This document shows, piece by piece, positions 37,150 to 46,835 of a stretch of 64,000 nt of DNA. The stretch covers positions 20,438 to 84,437 of the forward strand of contig JAFZNO010000093.1 in NCBI GenBank assembly GCA_017552985.1, given 5' to 3'. This stretch comes from Lachnospiraceae bacterium (lineage in GTDB: Bacteria; Bacillota; Clostridia; Lachnospirales; Lachnospiraceae). The translations under genes and the position numbers were made by a program. Position 1 is the first letter of the stretch, and each line of letters begins with the position of its first letter. Under the pieces are notes generated by a model. It saw nothing but the letters and a program-made list of their open reading frames with translations. It was not told the DNA's origin and searched no databases.

Positions 37150-37845
37150 TTAATTTGCAAGCCTGTAACCCATTCCCCATACGGTTTCGATATATTCCTC
37201 AGAATCGTTTGCGGCAAGCTTGCTGCGCAAGTTACTTACGTGAACCTTTACTGCATTATCATCATAGTTTCCGCTGTCCTCATCCCATAAGGAATCAAAA
37301 ATGTTCGAGCGTGAAAAGATTTTATTCGGATTGGAAAGCAATAGCTTTAAGATCTCATATTCTTTCACCGTGAGCGTCAATTCCTTCCCGCATACGTAGG
37401 CCCTGCCTTCCTTTACGTGAAGGCTCAGGTTCTTATGCGTAAGAACGTCCTGATCATCACTTCGCCTGCCGCTCCTTCGAAGGAGCGCCTCGATGCGCAC
37501 AAGCACTTCTCCCAGGTCGAAGGGTTTTGTGACGTAATCGTCCGCGCCGATGCGGATCACGTCGATCTTTGTCTGTACCATGTCCTTTGCAGACAAAACC
37601 ATTACCGGAACGTCCGAGTGCTCCCGAAGCTCCTTAAGCACCTGATCACCGCTTTTGTACGGCAACATGATGTCCAAAAGGATCAGATCGCTCTGTGAAT
37701 CCAATGCCTTCCTAAGCCCTTCCATGCCATTCGATGCCGTTTCCACCGCATATCCGTTATCGGTCAGAAACGAGCTCAAAAGCTCACTTATTTCATTGTC
37801 GTCCTCTACCAAAAGAATCTTTTTTGAGCCATTCCGTTCAGCCAT
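37150..37845 (-). CDS. OmpR-family response regulator
   Basis: 231 residues from the ATG at 37845. The receiver domain has the acidic pair VEDD, the phosphorylated Asp in LILLDIMLP and Lys in LSAKD. The winged-helix output domain ends ETVWGMGYRL. It should be activated by the kinase encoded three genes downstream and control the ABC pair. Confidence 0.94.
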   Translation of the reverse strand: MAERNGSKKILLVEDDNEISELLSSFLTDNGYAVETASNGMEGLRKALDSQSDLILLDIMLPYKSGDQVLKELREHSDVPVMVLSAKDMVQTKIDVIRIGADDYVTKPFDLGEVLVRIEALLRRSGRRSDDQDVLTHKNLSLHVKEGRAYVCGKELTLTVKEYEILKLLLSNPNKIFSRSNIFDSLWDEDSGNYDDNAVKVHVSNLRSKLAANDSEEYIETVWGMGYRLAN

Positions 37846-37864
37846 CAAGGTTCCCTCTCACTCA

Positions 37865-38440
37865 TTATTTAATCAGGATAAACATAAGTAAATTAATGAC
37901 AAGCGCGATTGCGGCATACGCGATTGTGATCAGCGTTTTCTGGTAAGGACGTTTCGCTTCCTCCTTCACCGCTTCCATCTCATCCAGTCGTTTTCCTTCC
38001 ATAAAGGCCACGATTTCCCGATATGTCTGTATGTTTAGCTCTTTTTTCTTCTTTTCCACGACCACGGCCACTGCCATGGTGATGACGGCCAGGCACAGCC
38101 AAATGCCAACGCCCCAGAATCGCAGCAATTTGACCAAAAGAACCGGCGTGATAATCATAAGCATGCTCAGGCAGGAAAATACTCGCCCCAGGCGATCAAA
38201 TTCCTTCTGATCCTCCATCTTGATCATTTCCTTGATCTCCTCCACGTCGCCCTTTAGCAGGGCATCGACGGAAACGCCGAAGACCTCGCTCATGCGAAGA
38301 AGGCTGTTAATGTCCGGATAATTCTTGCCGGTCTCCCAGTTGGAAATGGTCTGTCTGGAGACAAAAATCTTTTCCGCAAGCGCATCCTGCGATAGCCCCG
38401 CTTCCGTCCTGTATTTTTTCATCTGATTGCTCAGTTCCAT
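37865..38440 (-). CDS. XRE-family regulator with C-terminal membrane helices
   Basis: 191 residues from the ATG at 38440 (AGGAGAG 7 nt upstream; the frame extends 11 codons further). Residues 1-60 form a helix-turn-helix (LSQDALAEKIFVSRQTISNWETGKNYP). Three hydrophobic helices follow near 95-115, 118-137 and 168-190. DNA-binding proteins anchored this way often sense the membrane or a bound peptide. It lies directly before the response regulator operon and after two metalloprotease-like genes; all run in the same direction. Confidence 0.9.
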   Translation of the reverse strand: MELSNQMKKYRTEAGLSQDALAEKIFVSRQTISNWETGKNYPDINSLLRMSEVFGVSVDALLKGDVEEIKEMIKMEDQKEFDRLGRVFSCLSMLMIITPVLLVKLLRFWGVGIWLCLAVITMAVAVVVEKKKKELNIQTYREIVAFMEGKRLDEMEAVKEEAKRPYQKTLITIAYAAIALVINLLMFILIK

Positions 38441-38511
38441 GTTGCAACTCTCCTCTGGTAATTGATTCCTCAATCATTCTACCATGAGGAGCATTATTTG
38501 AAAAGCACCGT

Positions 38512-39243
38512 TTAGTCTTCCATGACGCACATGTCCGTGACAGCCTTTGGAACGTCCTTTTTGATCTGCTCCATGTTGCCCCGCCGGAGTTTCATTTCCT
38601 CTTCGTTTTGATCCTTCTTGGCATTCAACCATGCATAGTAGTGACCCAGGAACTGAAACGCAACGTCATCCGAGGAAGTCATGGCCTGAATACCCTGTTC
38701 GTCGTAGCGGCCGTTCGGGTTCATCTTCTCCAAAAATCCTGCTTCAAACACGGCCTTCTCTTCTTCAGCCGTTTTCCCGCCCTTCATGATCCTAAGGAAC
38801 CTTCCGCCGTCGGAATAAAGGATTCCGGTCTTCGTCTTGGGATTTAGGCAAAAGAATCCCATGCCGATCGGTATGAAGGTCATCATTGCCCGGAAAACGG
38901 TAACGCCCCAAAATAAGGAAATGCCACAGAGCATTCCGAACAAAATGGAAGCTAACGGACCTGCAAGCAGCGTCCTGGCAAACTTTTTGAGATTCGCCTC
39001 ACTCTGCTCCGTGGGAGCGGCCCCGCCAATGCCACACCACAGCAGGATATTCTTTTCGATCCCCAAACGTAACTTGCCATTTTCGCCCCAATATAATTTT
39101 AACGGACCCACCACCAGGAGTTCAAATTTCCAGCCCTGCGCCAAGCCGGCAACCACGTGACCGCCCTCGTGCACGATCCCCGAAACAAAATATGCAACGA
39201 TCCAACTTCCAATACATTCCAGAACGGTCTTCATAACTTCCAT
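38512..39243 (-). CDS. HEGGH membrane metalloprotease-like protein A
   Basis: 243 residues. The first helix ends in VHEGGHVVAGL, an HExxH zinc motif at the membrane as in site-2 (M50) proteases. LLAGPLAS follows near residue 93 in a second helix, and a third and fourth helix are near 105 and 125. The C-terminal 110 residues are soluble. It is 45% or more similar by eye to the next gene upstream, and both end in DVPxAxxDMCVxE. GGAGG is 8 nt before the ATG. Substrate unknown; a regulator or peptide precursor is possible. Confidence 0.75.
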   Translation of the reverse strand: MEVMKTVLECIGSWIVAYFVSGIVHEGGHVVAGLAQGWKFELLVVGPLKLYWGENGKLRLGIEKNILLWCGIGGAAPTEQSEANLKKFARTLLAGPLASILFGMLCGISLFWGVTVFRAMMTFIPIGMGFFCLNPKTKTGILYSDGGRFLRIMKGGKTAEEEKAVFEAGFLEKMNPNGRYDEQGIQAMTSSDDVAFQFLGHYYAWLNAKKDQNEEEMKLRRGNMEQIKKDVPKAVTDMCVMED

Positions 39244-39258
39244 CTTTTCTTCCTCCGA

Positions 39259-39993
39259 TTAATTCTCTACCACGCACATGTCTGCGATTGCCTGGGGAAC
39301 GTCTTTCCTAAGAGTCTCCATCACGGCGATCTGCTCCTTCATTTCCTCTGCATCGTCTTCCTTCTTTGCATTCAGGTATGCATAATAGTGACCCATGTAG
39401 CTAAAAGACTTATCCTCGGAAGCAATCAGGGTTTCAATGCCCTTCACGTCATATTTCTCTTCTGGAGAAAATGTTGCGTGCATGGCAGCATCAAAAAGTG
39501 CCTTCTCCTCTTCATATGTTTTTCCGCCCTTAACGATCCTAAGGTATCTTCCTCCGTCCGTATAAAAAAGTCCCGTCTTTGCATTCGGAAGCAGGCAGGC
39601 AGATCCCATGGAGATCGGCATAAAGGTCATCAGCATCACGAAAAGACTCGGATGAAAAATCAGGCATATTCCGCTAATTCCTCCCAAAACGAACGAAGCA
39701 ATGGGACCCGCCAATAAAATCTTCGCATATGCCTTGAGATTTTCATCTGATTTCTCCCTGGGAATTGTACCGCCAAGGCCACCCCAAAGAGCCGGGTTCT
39801 TTTCGATTCCAATCTTAACTTTATCATCTTTCTCATCGCGATAGATTTTTATCGGTCCAATCACCATAATCGCGAATTTCCATCCCTGTACCAGACCTGC
39901 AATCACGTGTCCGCCTTCATGAATGATCGTGGATGCCATCATTGCAACAAATCCAAATCCGATTACTTTCAAAATTAAAACGATAAGTTCCAT
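39259..39993 (-). CDS. HEGGH membrane metalloprotease-like protein B
   Basis: 244 residues from the ATG at 39993, with GGAGG 8 nt upstream; the open frame extends further upstream without a ribosome site. It matches its downstream neighbour throughout: IIHEGGHVIAGLVQGWKF, LLAGPIASF, TDGGRYLRIVKGGKT and a shared C-terminus. A tandem duplication is the likely origin. The M50-like layout (HExxH in helix 1, conserved GP in helix 3) suggests intramembrane proteolysis, but an NPDG-type third ligand is not obvious, so activity is not assured. Gap to the next gene is 15 bp. Confidence 0.75.
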   Translation of the reverse strand: MELIVLILKVIGFGFVAMMASTIIHEGGHVIAGLVQGWKFAIMVIGPIKIYRDEKDDKVKIGIEKNPALWGGLGGTIPREKSDENLKAYAKILLAGPIASFVLGGISGICLIFHPSLFVMLMTFMPISMGSACLLPNAKTGLFYTDGGRYLRIVKGGKTYEEEKALFDAAMHATFSPEEKYDVKGIETLIASEDKSFSYMGHYYAYLNAKKEDDAEEMKEQIAVMETLRKDVPQAIADMCVVEN

Positions 39994-40075
39994 TTTTCTT
40001 TCCTCCAAGATTGTATTTTTTTTGTATTTTTGATTTTTGTTTTTGCTCGGTTTTGTTTCCCCCTCGCTTGATCTC

Positions 40076-40104
40076 ACCATATCGTTTTCCCGGCTTTTTG
40101 TCTA
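40076..40104 (-). promoter_or_regulatory. Promoter of metalloprotease-like pair
   Basis: TAGACA, 17 nt, TATGGT on the minus strand, about 80 bp before the first start. Confidence 0.55.
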
Positions 40105-40133
40105 TCAAAGGTCTTTGTCATTTGGCAAAAACG

Positions 40134-40176
40134 CACAAAAAAAGGACGTCAAAAGTTTTTGACGTCCCCTTTTTTC
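40134..40176 (-). terminator. Terminator after gltD (both strands)
   Basis: GGACGTCAAAA pairs with TTTTGACGTCC around a short loop, with T-runs on both sides. On the minus strand it ends gltD transcription before the protease-like pair. Confidence 0.85.
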
Positions 40177-40240
40177 GGGCTTTTTCGGGCATTTTTACCA
40201 AAATGCCCCTATTCAATAACTATCGATATTTATTTTAGGA

Positions 40241-41812
40241 TTACAAGTTCGTATACCCCATCAATGCCGCGTCAACTTCCTTTGCCGCACCTCTGCCTTC
40301 CGCGATTGCCCACACAACGAGGGACTGTCCCCGGTGCATGTCGCCTGCCGTGAAGATTTTCTTCTTGGAGGTGTGATATCCGCAGGGCGAGGTTTTTACG
40401 TTCGTCCGTCCGTCAACTTCCACCCCAAAGGCTTCCGTGACGTAGGATTCACTTCCAAGGAATCCTGCGGCAATGAGAACGAGCTGGGCGGGTACCGTCT
40501 TCTCAGAACCTGCCACGGGAACCATGTTCATTCTTCCCGTTTTCTCATCCTTCTTCGCCTCGAGGGAAACTAAAACCACTTCTTTCAGGTTCCCCTTCTC
40601 GTCCTTCACAAATTCTTTTACGGTCGTCTGGTAGACTCTGGGATCCTCACCAAACTTCCAGATGGCCTCCTCCTGGCCGTAATCCACTTTCAGGATCCTG
40701 GGCCACTCGGGCCATGGATTCGACGGTAATCTCGTCTCTGAAGGCTTCGGCATCATCTCAAGCTGCGTCACGGACCTTGCTCCAAGTCTGATGCAACTGC
40801 CGACACAGTCATTTCCCGTGTCACCGCCGCCGATCACGATCACGTCCTTATCCTTTGCCAACTCATAAGGAACCTTCTTAAAATCAGAATCCAAAAGACT
40901 CTTCGTCACTTGTCCTAGGAAGTCAACTGCAAAATAGATGCCCTTTGCATCTCTTCCGGGTGCGTTGATGTCTCTGGGATGCGATGCGCCGCACGCCAAA
41001 ATGATGGCGTCATATTCCTTTTCCAGCTCTGCGGGATCAATCCGTACCGTTCCGTCTTCCCACGTCTCAGCGCTTGTTGCTTCTCCTTTTTTACCAGTCT
41101 TGGATGGTTGCACGGCATCACTTTTCGCTGCCGCGCCTACGTTCGCATTCACGACGAACTTGACTCCAGCCTCCTCCATGAGTTTCACGCGTCTGTCGAT
41201 CACGGACTTTTCCAGCTTCATGTTGGGAATGCCGTAGCGGAGAAGTCCGCCCACGCGGTCCTTTCTCTCATATACCGTCACTTCATGACCGCGTCTGTTC
41301 AGAAGCTGCGCTGCAGCAAGTCCGGAAGGACCGCTTCCGATGACTGCGACCTTCTTTCCCGTGCGAACCTTCGGTGCTACCTCCTTCACAAGATCATGCT
41401 CATAGGCATATTCGATCACGGTCTTCTCATTTTCTTTCGTCGATACCGGTGCGTCATGCAATCCGCAGGTACATGCAGCCTCGCACAGGGCGGGACACAC
41501 CCTGCAGGTGAATTCCGGAAAGCTGTGGGTCACGGAGAGACGGTCATATGCCTGCTCCAAACGCCCCCGGAACACCAAGTCATTCACCTCCGGCACCAGA
41601 TTGTGCAAAGGACATCCTGAAGCCATGCCCGCGATCATCACTCCCGCCTGACAAAAAGGCACGCCGCAGTCCATGCACCTCGCTGCCTGCTTCTTCTGCT
41701 CCTCCAGTGAAAGCCTTCCATGAAACTCATGGAAATCCTTCACCCTTTCTTTTTCCTGTATCACCGGTCCGTCAACTCTCTCATATTCCAAAAAACCTGT
41801 CGCCTTACCCAT
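40241..41812 (-). CDS. gltD: Glutamate synthase small subunit (NADPH-type)
   Basis: 523 residues from the ATG at 41812, 7 nt after GGGAGG. The N-terminal Cys clusters for two [4Fe-4S] centres are present (ARCMDCGVPFC, SGCPLHN, CRVCPALCEAACTC). FAD motif GSGPSGLAAAQLL and NADPH motif GGGDTGNDCVGS follow. An inserted Lys/Ser-rich loop lies near residue 250. It passes electrons to GltB. It is read after gltB but separated by a 424-bp dyad array. Confidence 0.95.
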   Translation of the reverse strand: MGKATGFLEYERVDGPVIQEKERVKDFHEFHGRLSLEEQKKQAARCMDCGVPFCQAGVMIAGMASGCPLHNLVPEVNDLVFRGRLEQAYDRLSVTHSFPEFTCRVCPALCEAACTCGLHDAPVSTKENEKTVIEYAYEHDLVKEVAPKVRTGKKVAVIGSGPSGLAAAQLLNRRGHEVTVYERKDRVGGLLRYGIPNMKLEKSVIDRRVKLMEEAGVKFVVNANVGAAAKSDAVQPSKTGKKGEATSAETWEDGTVRIDPAELEKEYDAIILACGASHPRDINAPGRDAKGIYFAVDFLGQVTKSLLDSDFKKVPYELAKDKDVIVIGGGDTGNDCVGSCIRLGARSVTQLEMMPKPSETRLPSNPWPEWPRILKVDYGQEEAIWKFGEDPRVYQTTVKEFVKDEKGNLKEVVLVSLEAKKDEKTGRMNMVPVAGSEKTVPAQLVLIAAGFLGSESYVTEAFGVEVDGRTNVKTSPCGYHTSKKKIFTAGDMHRGQSLVVWAIAEGRGAAKEVDAALMGYTNL

Positions 41813-41859
41813 TGCCGCTCCTCCCTTATCAACATATATCATCAACTTTCGTTTCTGAT

Positions 41860-42226
41860 TACCCGCGTTTCTCTGGCCTTCCTGGGTATATTGCTTCTTT
41901 ATTTGCTAAAATTACCCGCGTTTCTCTGGCCTTCGTGGGTATTTTGCTTTTTACTTCACATATTTACCCACACTCATAAAACCTCTGGGTATATACTCAA
42001 CTTCTGCCACTTTATACCCACGCATTTCCATCATCCGTGGGTATAATCAAGCTTTCTACTACATTTTTACCCAATATCTTCCAATATCTCTGGGTAATCT
42101 TATCCGATTAATATATTTTTACCCAAACGACCTCAACATTATGGGTAAATTATCATCAAAATTGTTTATATACCCAGCCATTCCCATCTAAGCGGGTATT
42201 TACTCAGCTTTTTAGGCCATATACCC
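41860..42226. repeat. Array of seven TACCC...GGGTA dyads with 50-53 bp period
   Basis: Complete dyads start at 41860, 41913, 41965, 42015, 42068, 42120 and 42171, each 27-29 bp; a lone half-site is at 42222. Start-to-start spacing is 53, 52, 50, 53, 52, 51 and 51 bp. The arms are constant (TACCCA/TGGGTA), but the inner 17-19 bp and the connectors diverge, apart from the first two units, which are nearly identical. The connectors are AT-rich. It fills the gltB-gltD gap. It is not CRISPR: there is no conserved unit beyond the arms. Confidence 0.9.
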
Positions 42227-42236
42227 AACATAACGT

Positions 42237-45200
42237 TTATTTCATCATTTCCGTGAAGGCTTCGATCTGCGCTTCCTCGTGGCTCATTCCCTGCTCCTCA
42301 TTCTTTGCGGTGAGTCTAAGCATCTCTTTGTAGTCCGAAGGAATGATCTTCTTGAAGTGAGCAACCTGTTGATCGAAATCAGCCAGGATCTTCTGCGCCT
42401 TCTTCGAACCCGTCGCCGCAACGTGCTTCTCCAGAATCCTGTGGAGCTCCTCACGGTCTGCCTTCGTGTCCACGACTTCCATGTTTACGAGTTGCTTATT
42501 GAGGTTACGATAGAGCTTATTTCCTTCATCGAGCACGTATGCCACGCCGCCGCTCATGCCTGCCGCAAAGTTCTTGCCGGTCGGTCCAAGGATGACAACG
42601 CGTCCGCCGGTCATGTACTCACAGCCATGCTCTCCAACGCCTTCGGCGACTGCCGTTACGCCAGAGTTACGGATGCAGAAACGCTCGCCTGCCATACCTG
42701 CGATATAAGCTTCACCGGAGGTTGCGCCATAGAGTGCCACGTTGCCGATGATAATGTTTTCAGAAGGATCATACTTTGCCTCTTCCGGCACTTTGACGAT
42801 GAGCTTGCCGCCGGATAAGCCCTTTCCAAAGTAATCATTACCGTCGCCAGTCAGTCTCAAGGTCAGGCCCTTGGGCAAGAATGCGCCAAAGCTCTGTCCG
42901 CCTGCGCCCTCGCAATCGATCACGATCGTATCCTCGGGAAGTCCCTCAGGATGCTTTCTGGTGATCTCCGCGCCAAGAAGCGTGCCAAACGTTCTGTCAA
43001 CGTTGGTGATCTTAATGGATTTCTCGCATGCCGTGCCCTTCTCAAGCGCCGCCTTGATCTCCTTTGCCTTAAGCAGTACGCTTTCATCCTTTGTCTGCGC
43101 CAGCTTGAAATCATATCTCTTATCAGGCTGGAAGGTCTGCTGGTCTCTTGCCACGCCGCTCATGTCCATCAAGATCCTGCTAAGATCCATCTTGTCATCC
43201 GCATCCAAGGAGTTGCCTTTCTTGGCTTCCAAAAGATCCGTGCGGCCAACCAGCTCGCTCAAGCGACGAACGCCGAGCTTTGCCATGTATTCGCGAACCT
43301 GTCTCGCGATGAATCTCATGAAGTTTTCAACGTATTCCGGCTTACCTGCGAAACGCTTTCTGAGCTCAGGGTTCTGCGTTGCGATGCCCATGGGGCAGGT
43401 ATCCTGATGACACACTCTCATCATCACGCAGCCCAGCGTCACCAGGGGAGCGGTTGCGAAACCAAATTCCTCCGCGCCAAGGATCGCTGCGATCGCCACG
43501 TCGCGACCGGTCATCAGCTTACCGTCCGTCTCGATCACGACCTGATTACGAAGGCCGTTTGCTACCAGCGTCTGATGGGCCTCCGCAAGGCCAAGCTCCC
43601 AGGGAAGTCCTGCATTGTGAATGGAGCTCAATGGTGCCGCACCGGTACCTCCGTCGTATCCGGATACCAGGACCACCTCTGCGCCTGCCTTGGCAACGCC
43701 TGCTGCCACGGTACCAACGCCTGCCTCAGATACCAATTTTACGGAAATTCTTGCATTCTTATTTGCATTCTTTAAGTCATAGATCAGCTGTGCCAGATCC
43801 TCGATCGAATAAATGTCATGATGAGGCGGAGGCGAGATCAGGCTCACGCCAGGTGTTGAATGTCTCGTCTTTGCGATCCAGGGATAAACCTTCTTTCCGG
43901 GAAGGTGGCCGCCCTCACCAGGCTTTGCGCCCTGTGCCATCTTGATCTGGATTTCTTTTGCACTCACCAGATACTGGCTGGTCACGCCAAAACGTCCGCT
44001 CGCCACCTGTTTGATGGCGGAGGATCTGTCATTTGCGGTGCCTGCGGAAGCAATTCTCTCATCGCTCTCACCGCCCTCACCACTGTTGGACTTACCGTGT
44101 AGCCGGTTCATGGCGATGGCCAGTGCCGTATGTGCCTCCTCAGAGATGGAACCATAGGACATGGCACCCGTCTTAAAGCGCTTTACGATCTCGTCCTCGC
44201 TCTCAACCTCTTCCAGGGGAATGCCCTCAGCTGGGAACTTGAACTCCATAAGGCTCCTAAGATACCCCGTCTCCTCGGCATCCGCCATCTTTGTGTATTC
44301 CACAAACTTATCGTAATTTCCATCCCTCGTTGCCAGTTGGAGCATGTGAATGGTCTGGGGATTATATCTGTGATTCTCACCCTGGCTTCTGGACTTATGT
44401 CTGCCTGCTGCCGTCAGTTCAAGATCTACGGGCAGTCCTAAGGGATCAAAGGCGAGACTGTGCTGTTTATCCACTGCCTTGCCGATGTCTTCAAGCGTGA
44501 TGCCTCCAACGCGGCTTACGGTGCCAGGGAAATACTTCTGGGTAACACTCTCGGAAATGCCGATGGCCTCAAAGATCTTACTGCCCTGATAAGACTGTAT
44601 CGTGGAGATGCCCATCTTCGACGCGATCTTTACAATGCCCTGAAGCACTGCCTTGTCATAGTCCTCCACTGCAGCGTAGAAATCTTTTTCCAGAAGGCCC
44701 TCTTCCACGAGTTCGCCGATCGTTGCATGCGCAAGGTATGGATTGACTGCGGAAGCACCAAAACCAAGGAGCGTTGCAAAATGATGTACCTCCCTGGGCT
44801 CGCCGGATTCCAGGATCAGCGAGATTGCCGTACATTTCTTCGTCTCAACCAAATGGGTGTGCACTGCGGAAACGGCAAGAAGCGAAGGGATCGCCACGTG
44901 ATTCTCGTCCACGCCCCTGTCGGACAGGATGAGGATCGTCGCACCTTCCTGATATGCCTTATCCACTTCCACGTAAAGGTGCTTCAGTACCTGCTTCATG
45001 GGCGTACCCTTATAGAACAGGATGGATACCTTGGCTACATGGAAACCGTCCTTCTTCAGATGCTCGATCTTCAAAAGGTCGAGATCGGAAAGGATCGGGT
45101 TATTGATCTTAAGTACGTGACAGTTCTCCGGCTTCTCTTCAAGGAGGTTACCATTCTTTCCAAGGTAAACCGTGCCGGCAGTCACAATCTTTTCTCTCTC

Positions 45201-46790
45201 AGCGTCAATGGGCGGGTTGGTTACCTGTGCAAAGAGCTGTTTGAAATAATAAAACAGTGGCTGATGCTTTTGGGAAAGCGCTGCGATCGGAGTATCGACG
45301 CCCATTGCGCCGATCTGCTCCGAGCCGTTCAACGCCATTGTGCGGATGGAATCATGATAGTTCTCATAAGTATATCCAAAGGCCTTCTGCAGGCGCGCAC
45401 GCTCGGTCTTCGTATAGGAAGGCACAAGTAGATTCGGGATCTTTACGTCATGCAGTTCCAACAGATTGCTGTCCAGCCACTCTCCGTAAGGCTCCTTATG
45501 GGCATATTTCGCCTTGATCTCCTCATCCTCATAGATCTTGCCGGCAATCGTATCTACCAGCAGCATCTTTCCGGGATGGAGACGCTCTTTCTTCAACACG
45601 TGCTTCTCATCCAGGGGCAAAACGCCAACCTCTGAACTTAGGATTAGTCTTCCGTCGTCCATCACGTAATATCTCGAAGGTCTCAGACCGTTTCTGTCAA
45701 GAATGGCGCCCATCACGTCGCCGTCTGAGAACAAAATGGATGCAGGACCGTCCCAGGGCTCCATCATCGTCGCATAATACTGATAGAAGTCTCTCTCCTC
45801 CTGGGAGATGGTGTCATTGTGCTGCCAAGGCTCGGGAATGGCGATCATGGCCGCAAGAGGCAGCTCCATGCCGCTCATCATAAGGAATTCCAAAGTATTA
45901 TCCAGCATCGCGGAATCCGATCCGCTCTGAGAGATCACGGGGAACACGCTCGTCTCGTCCTCACGGGAGAAGGCGGAAGTATGCATGGTCTCCTCGCGTG
46001 CAAGCATCTTATCCGCATTGCCCTTAATGGTGTTGATCTCACCATTGTGTACCATGAGACGGTTAGGATGCGCGCGATTCCAGCTCGGCGTCGTGTTCGT
46101 GGAAAAACGCGAATGCACCATGGCAATGGCAGATTTATAATCCTTATCCTGAAGGTCCAAGAAGAAGGTGCGAAGCTGTCCCACCAGGAACATGCCCTTG
46201 TATACGATGGTACGGCAGGACAGGGACGGAATGTAAGTACTGACGCTGCTCTGCTCAAACTCTCTTCTGATGACGTAAAGCTTTCTGTCAAAGGCAAGAT
46301 CCGTCTTGGCCTGCTCCGGGCGCTCAATAAACACCTGGCTGATCCAAGGCATGCACTCACGCGCACGGGTGCCAAGTACGTCCGGCGCCGTCTCCACGTC
46401 TCTCCAAGCCAGGATCTTTAATCCTGCCTTCCTTACAATGATCTCGAACAAAGACTTTGCCTGTCTGCGCTCCAATTCACCCTGCGGGAAAAAGAACGTG
46501 CCGACGCCATATCCGCGTCTTTCCGGAAGGGTAACTCCCTGCTCCTTTAATTTCTTCACAAAAAAATCATGCGGGATCTGAGTTAAGATACCAACGCCGT
46601 CGCCCGTCTTTCCTTCCGCATCCTTACCAGCGCGATGCTCTAGGTTTTCTACGATGGAAAGTGCGTCTGCCACCAGAGCGTGGCTGGCCTTTCCCTTTAC
46701 GTCGATGATCGCGCCGATACCACAGTTGTCATGCTCAAACTGCGGATCGTACAAGCCTTTTTCCCTGATTTCTTTGAATCCGTCTTTCAT
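42237..46790 (-). CDS. gltB: Glutamate synthase large subunit
   Basis: 1517 residues, the normal GltB length. After a 22-residue propeptide the Ntn nucleophile Cys heads NCGIGAIIDVKG. The order is glutaminase (to about 430), central domain, FMN-binding synthase domain (EGGESDERI, PGEGGHLPG, SGYDGGTGAAP) with the [3Fe-4S] ligands in CVMMRVCHQDTCPMG, and the C-terminal beta-helix GxGxG repeat. It forms two glutamates from glutamine and 2-oxoglutarate. AAGGAGG precedes the ATG. The leader and promoter match those of glnN. Confidence 0.97.
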   Translation of the reverse strand: MKDGFKEIREKGLYDPQFEHDNCGIGAIIDVKGKASHALVADALSIVENLEHRAGKDAEGKTGDGVGILTQIPHDFFVKKLKEQGVTLPERRGYGVGTFFFPQGELERRQAKSLFEIIVRKAGLKILAWRDVETAPDVLGTRARECMPWISQVFIERPEQAKTDLAFDRKLYVIRREFEQSSVSTYIPSLSCRTIVYKGMFLVGQLRTFFLDLQDKDYKSAIAMVHSRFSTNTTPSWNRAHPNRLMVHNGEINTIKGNADKMLAREETMHTSAFSREDETSVFPVISQSGSDSAMLDNTLEFLMMSGMELPLAAMIAIPEPWQHNDTISQEERDFYQYYATMMEPWDGPASILFSDGDVMGAILDRNGLRPSRYYVMDDGRLILSSEVGVLPLDEKHVLKKERLHPGKMLLVDTIAGKIYEDEEIKAKYAHKEPYGEWLDSNLLELHDVKIPNLLVPSYTKTERARLQKAFGYTYENYHDSIRTMALNGSEQIGAMGVDTPIAALSQKHQPLFYYFKQLFAQVTNPPIDAEREKIVTAGTVYLGKNGNLLEEKPENCHVLKINNPILSDLDLLKIEHLKKDGFHVAKVSILFYKGTPMKQVLKHLYVEVDKAYQEGATILILSDRGVDENHVAIPSLLAVSAVHTHLVETKKCTAISLILESGEPREVHHFATLLGFGASAVNPYLAHATIGELVEEGLLEKDFYAAVEDYDKAVLQGIVKIASKMGISTIQSYQGSKIFEAIGISESVTQKYFPGTVSRVGGITLEDIGKAVDKQHSLAFDPLGLPVDLELTAAGRHKSRSQGENHRYNPQTIHMLQLATRDGNYDKFVEYTKMADAEETGYLRSLMEFKFPAEGIPLEEVESEDEIVKRFKTGAMSYGSISEEAHTALAIAMNRLHGKSNSGEGGESDERIASAGTANDRSSAIKQVASGRFGVTSQYLVSAKEIQIKMAQGAKPGEGGHLPGKKVYPWIAKTRHSTPGVSLISPPPHHDIYSIEDLAQLIYDLKNANKNARISVKLVSEAGVGTVAAGVAKAGAEVVLVSGYDGGTGAAPLSSIHNAGLPWELGLAEAHQTLVANGLRNQVVIETDGKLMTGRDVAIAAILGAEEFGFATAPLVTLGCVMMRVCHQDTCPMGIATQNPELRKRFAGKPEYVENFMRFIARQVREYMAKLGVRRLSELVGRTDLLEAKKGNSLDADDKMDLSRILMDMSGVARDQQTFQPDKRYDFKLAQTKDESVLLKAKEIKAALEKGTACEKSIKITNVDRTFGTLLGAEITRKHPEGLPEDTIVIDCEGAGGQSFGAFLPKGLTLRLTGDGNDYFGKGLSGGKLIVKVPEEAKYDPSENIIIGNVALYGATSGEAYIAGMAGERFCIRNSGVTAVAEGVGEHGCEYMTGGRVVILGPTGKNFAAGMSGGVAYVLDEGNKLYRNLNKQLVNMEVVDTKADREELHRILEKHVAATGSKKAQKILADFDQQVAHFKKIIPSDYKEMLRLTAKNEEQGMSHEEAQIEAFTEMMK

Positions 46791-46835
46791 TGCCTGACCT
46801 CCTTAACCCTAATCAACCCTTATTTCCATAAAGAG

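Noticed and set aside
41860-42226. CRISPR-like regular array
   Set aside because: Only 5-6 bp arms recur and they are inverted within each unit; there is no 25-37 bp direct repeat, and no cas genes nearby.
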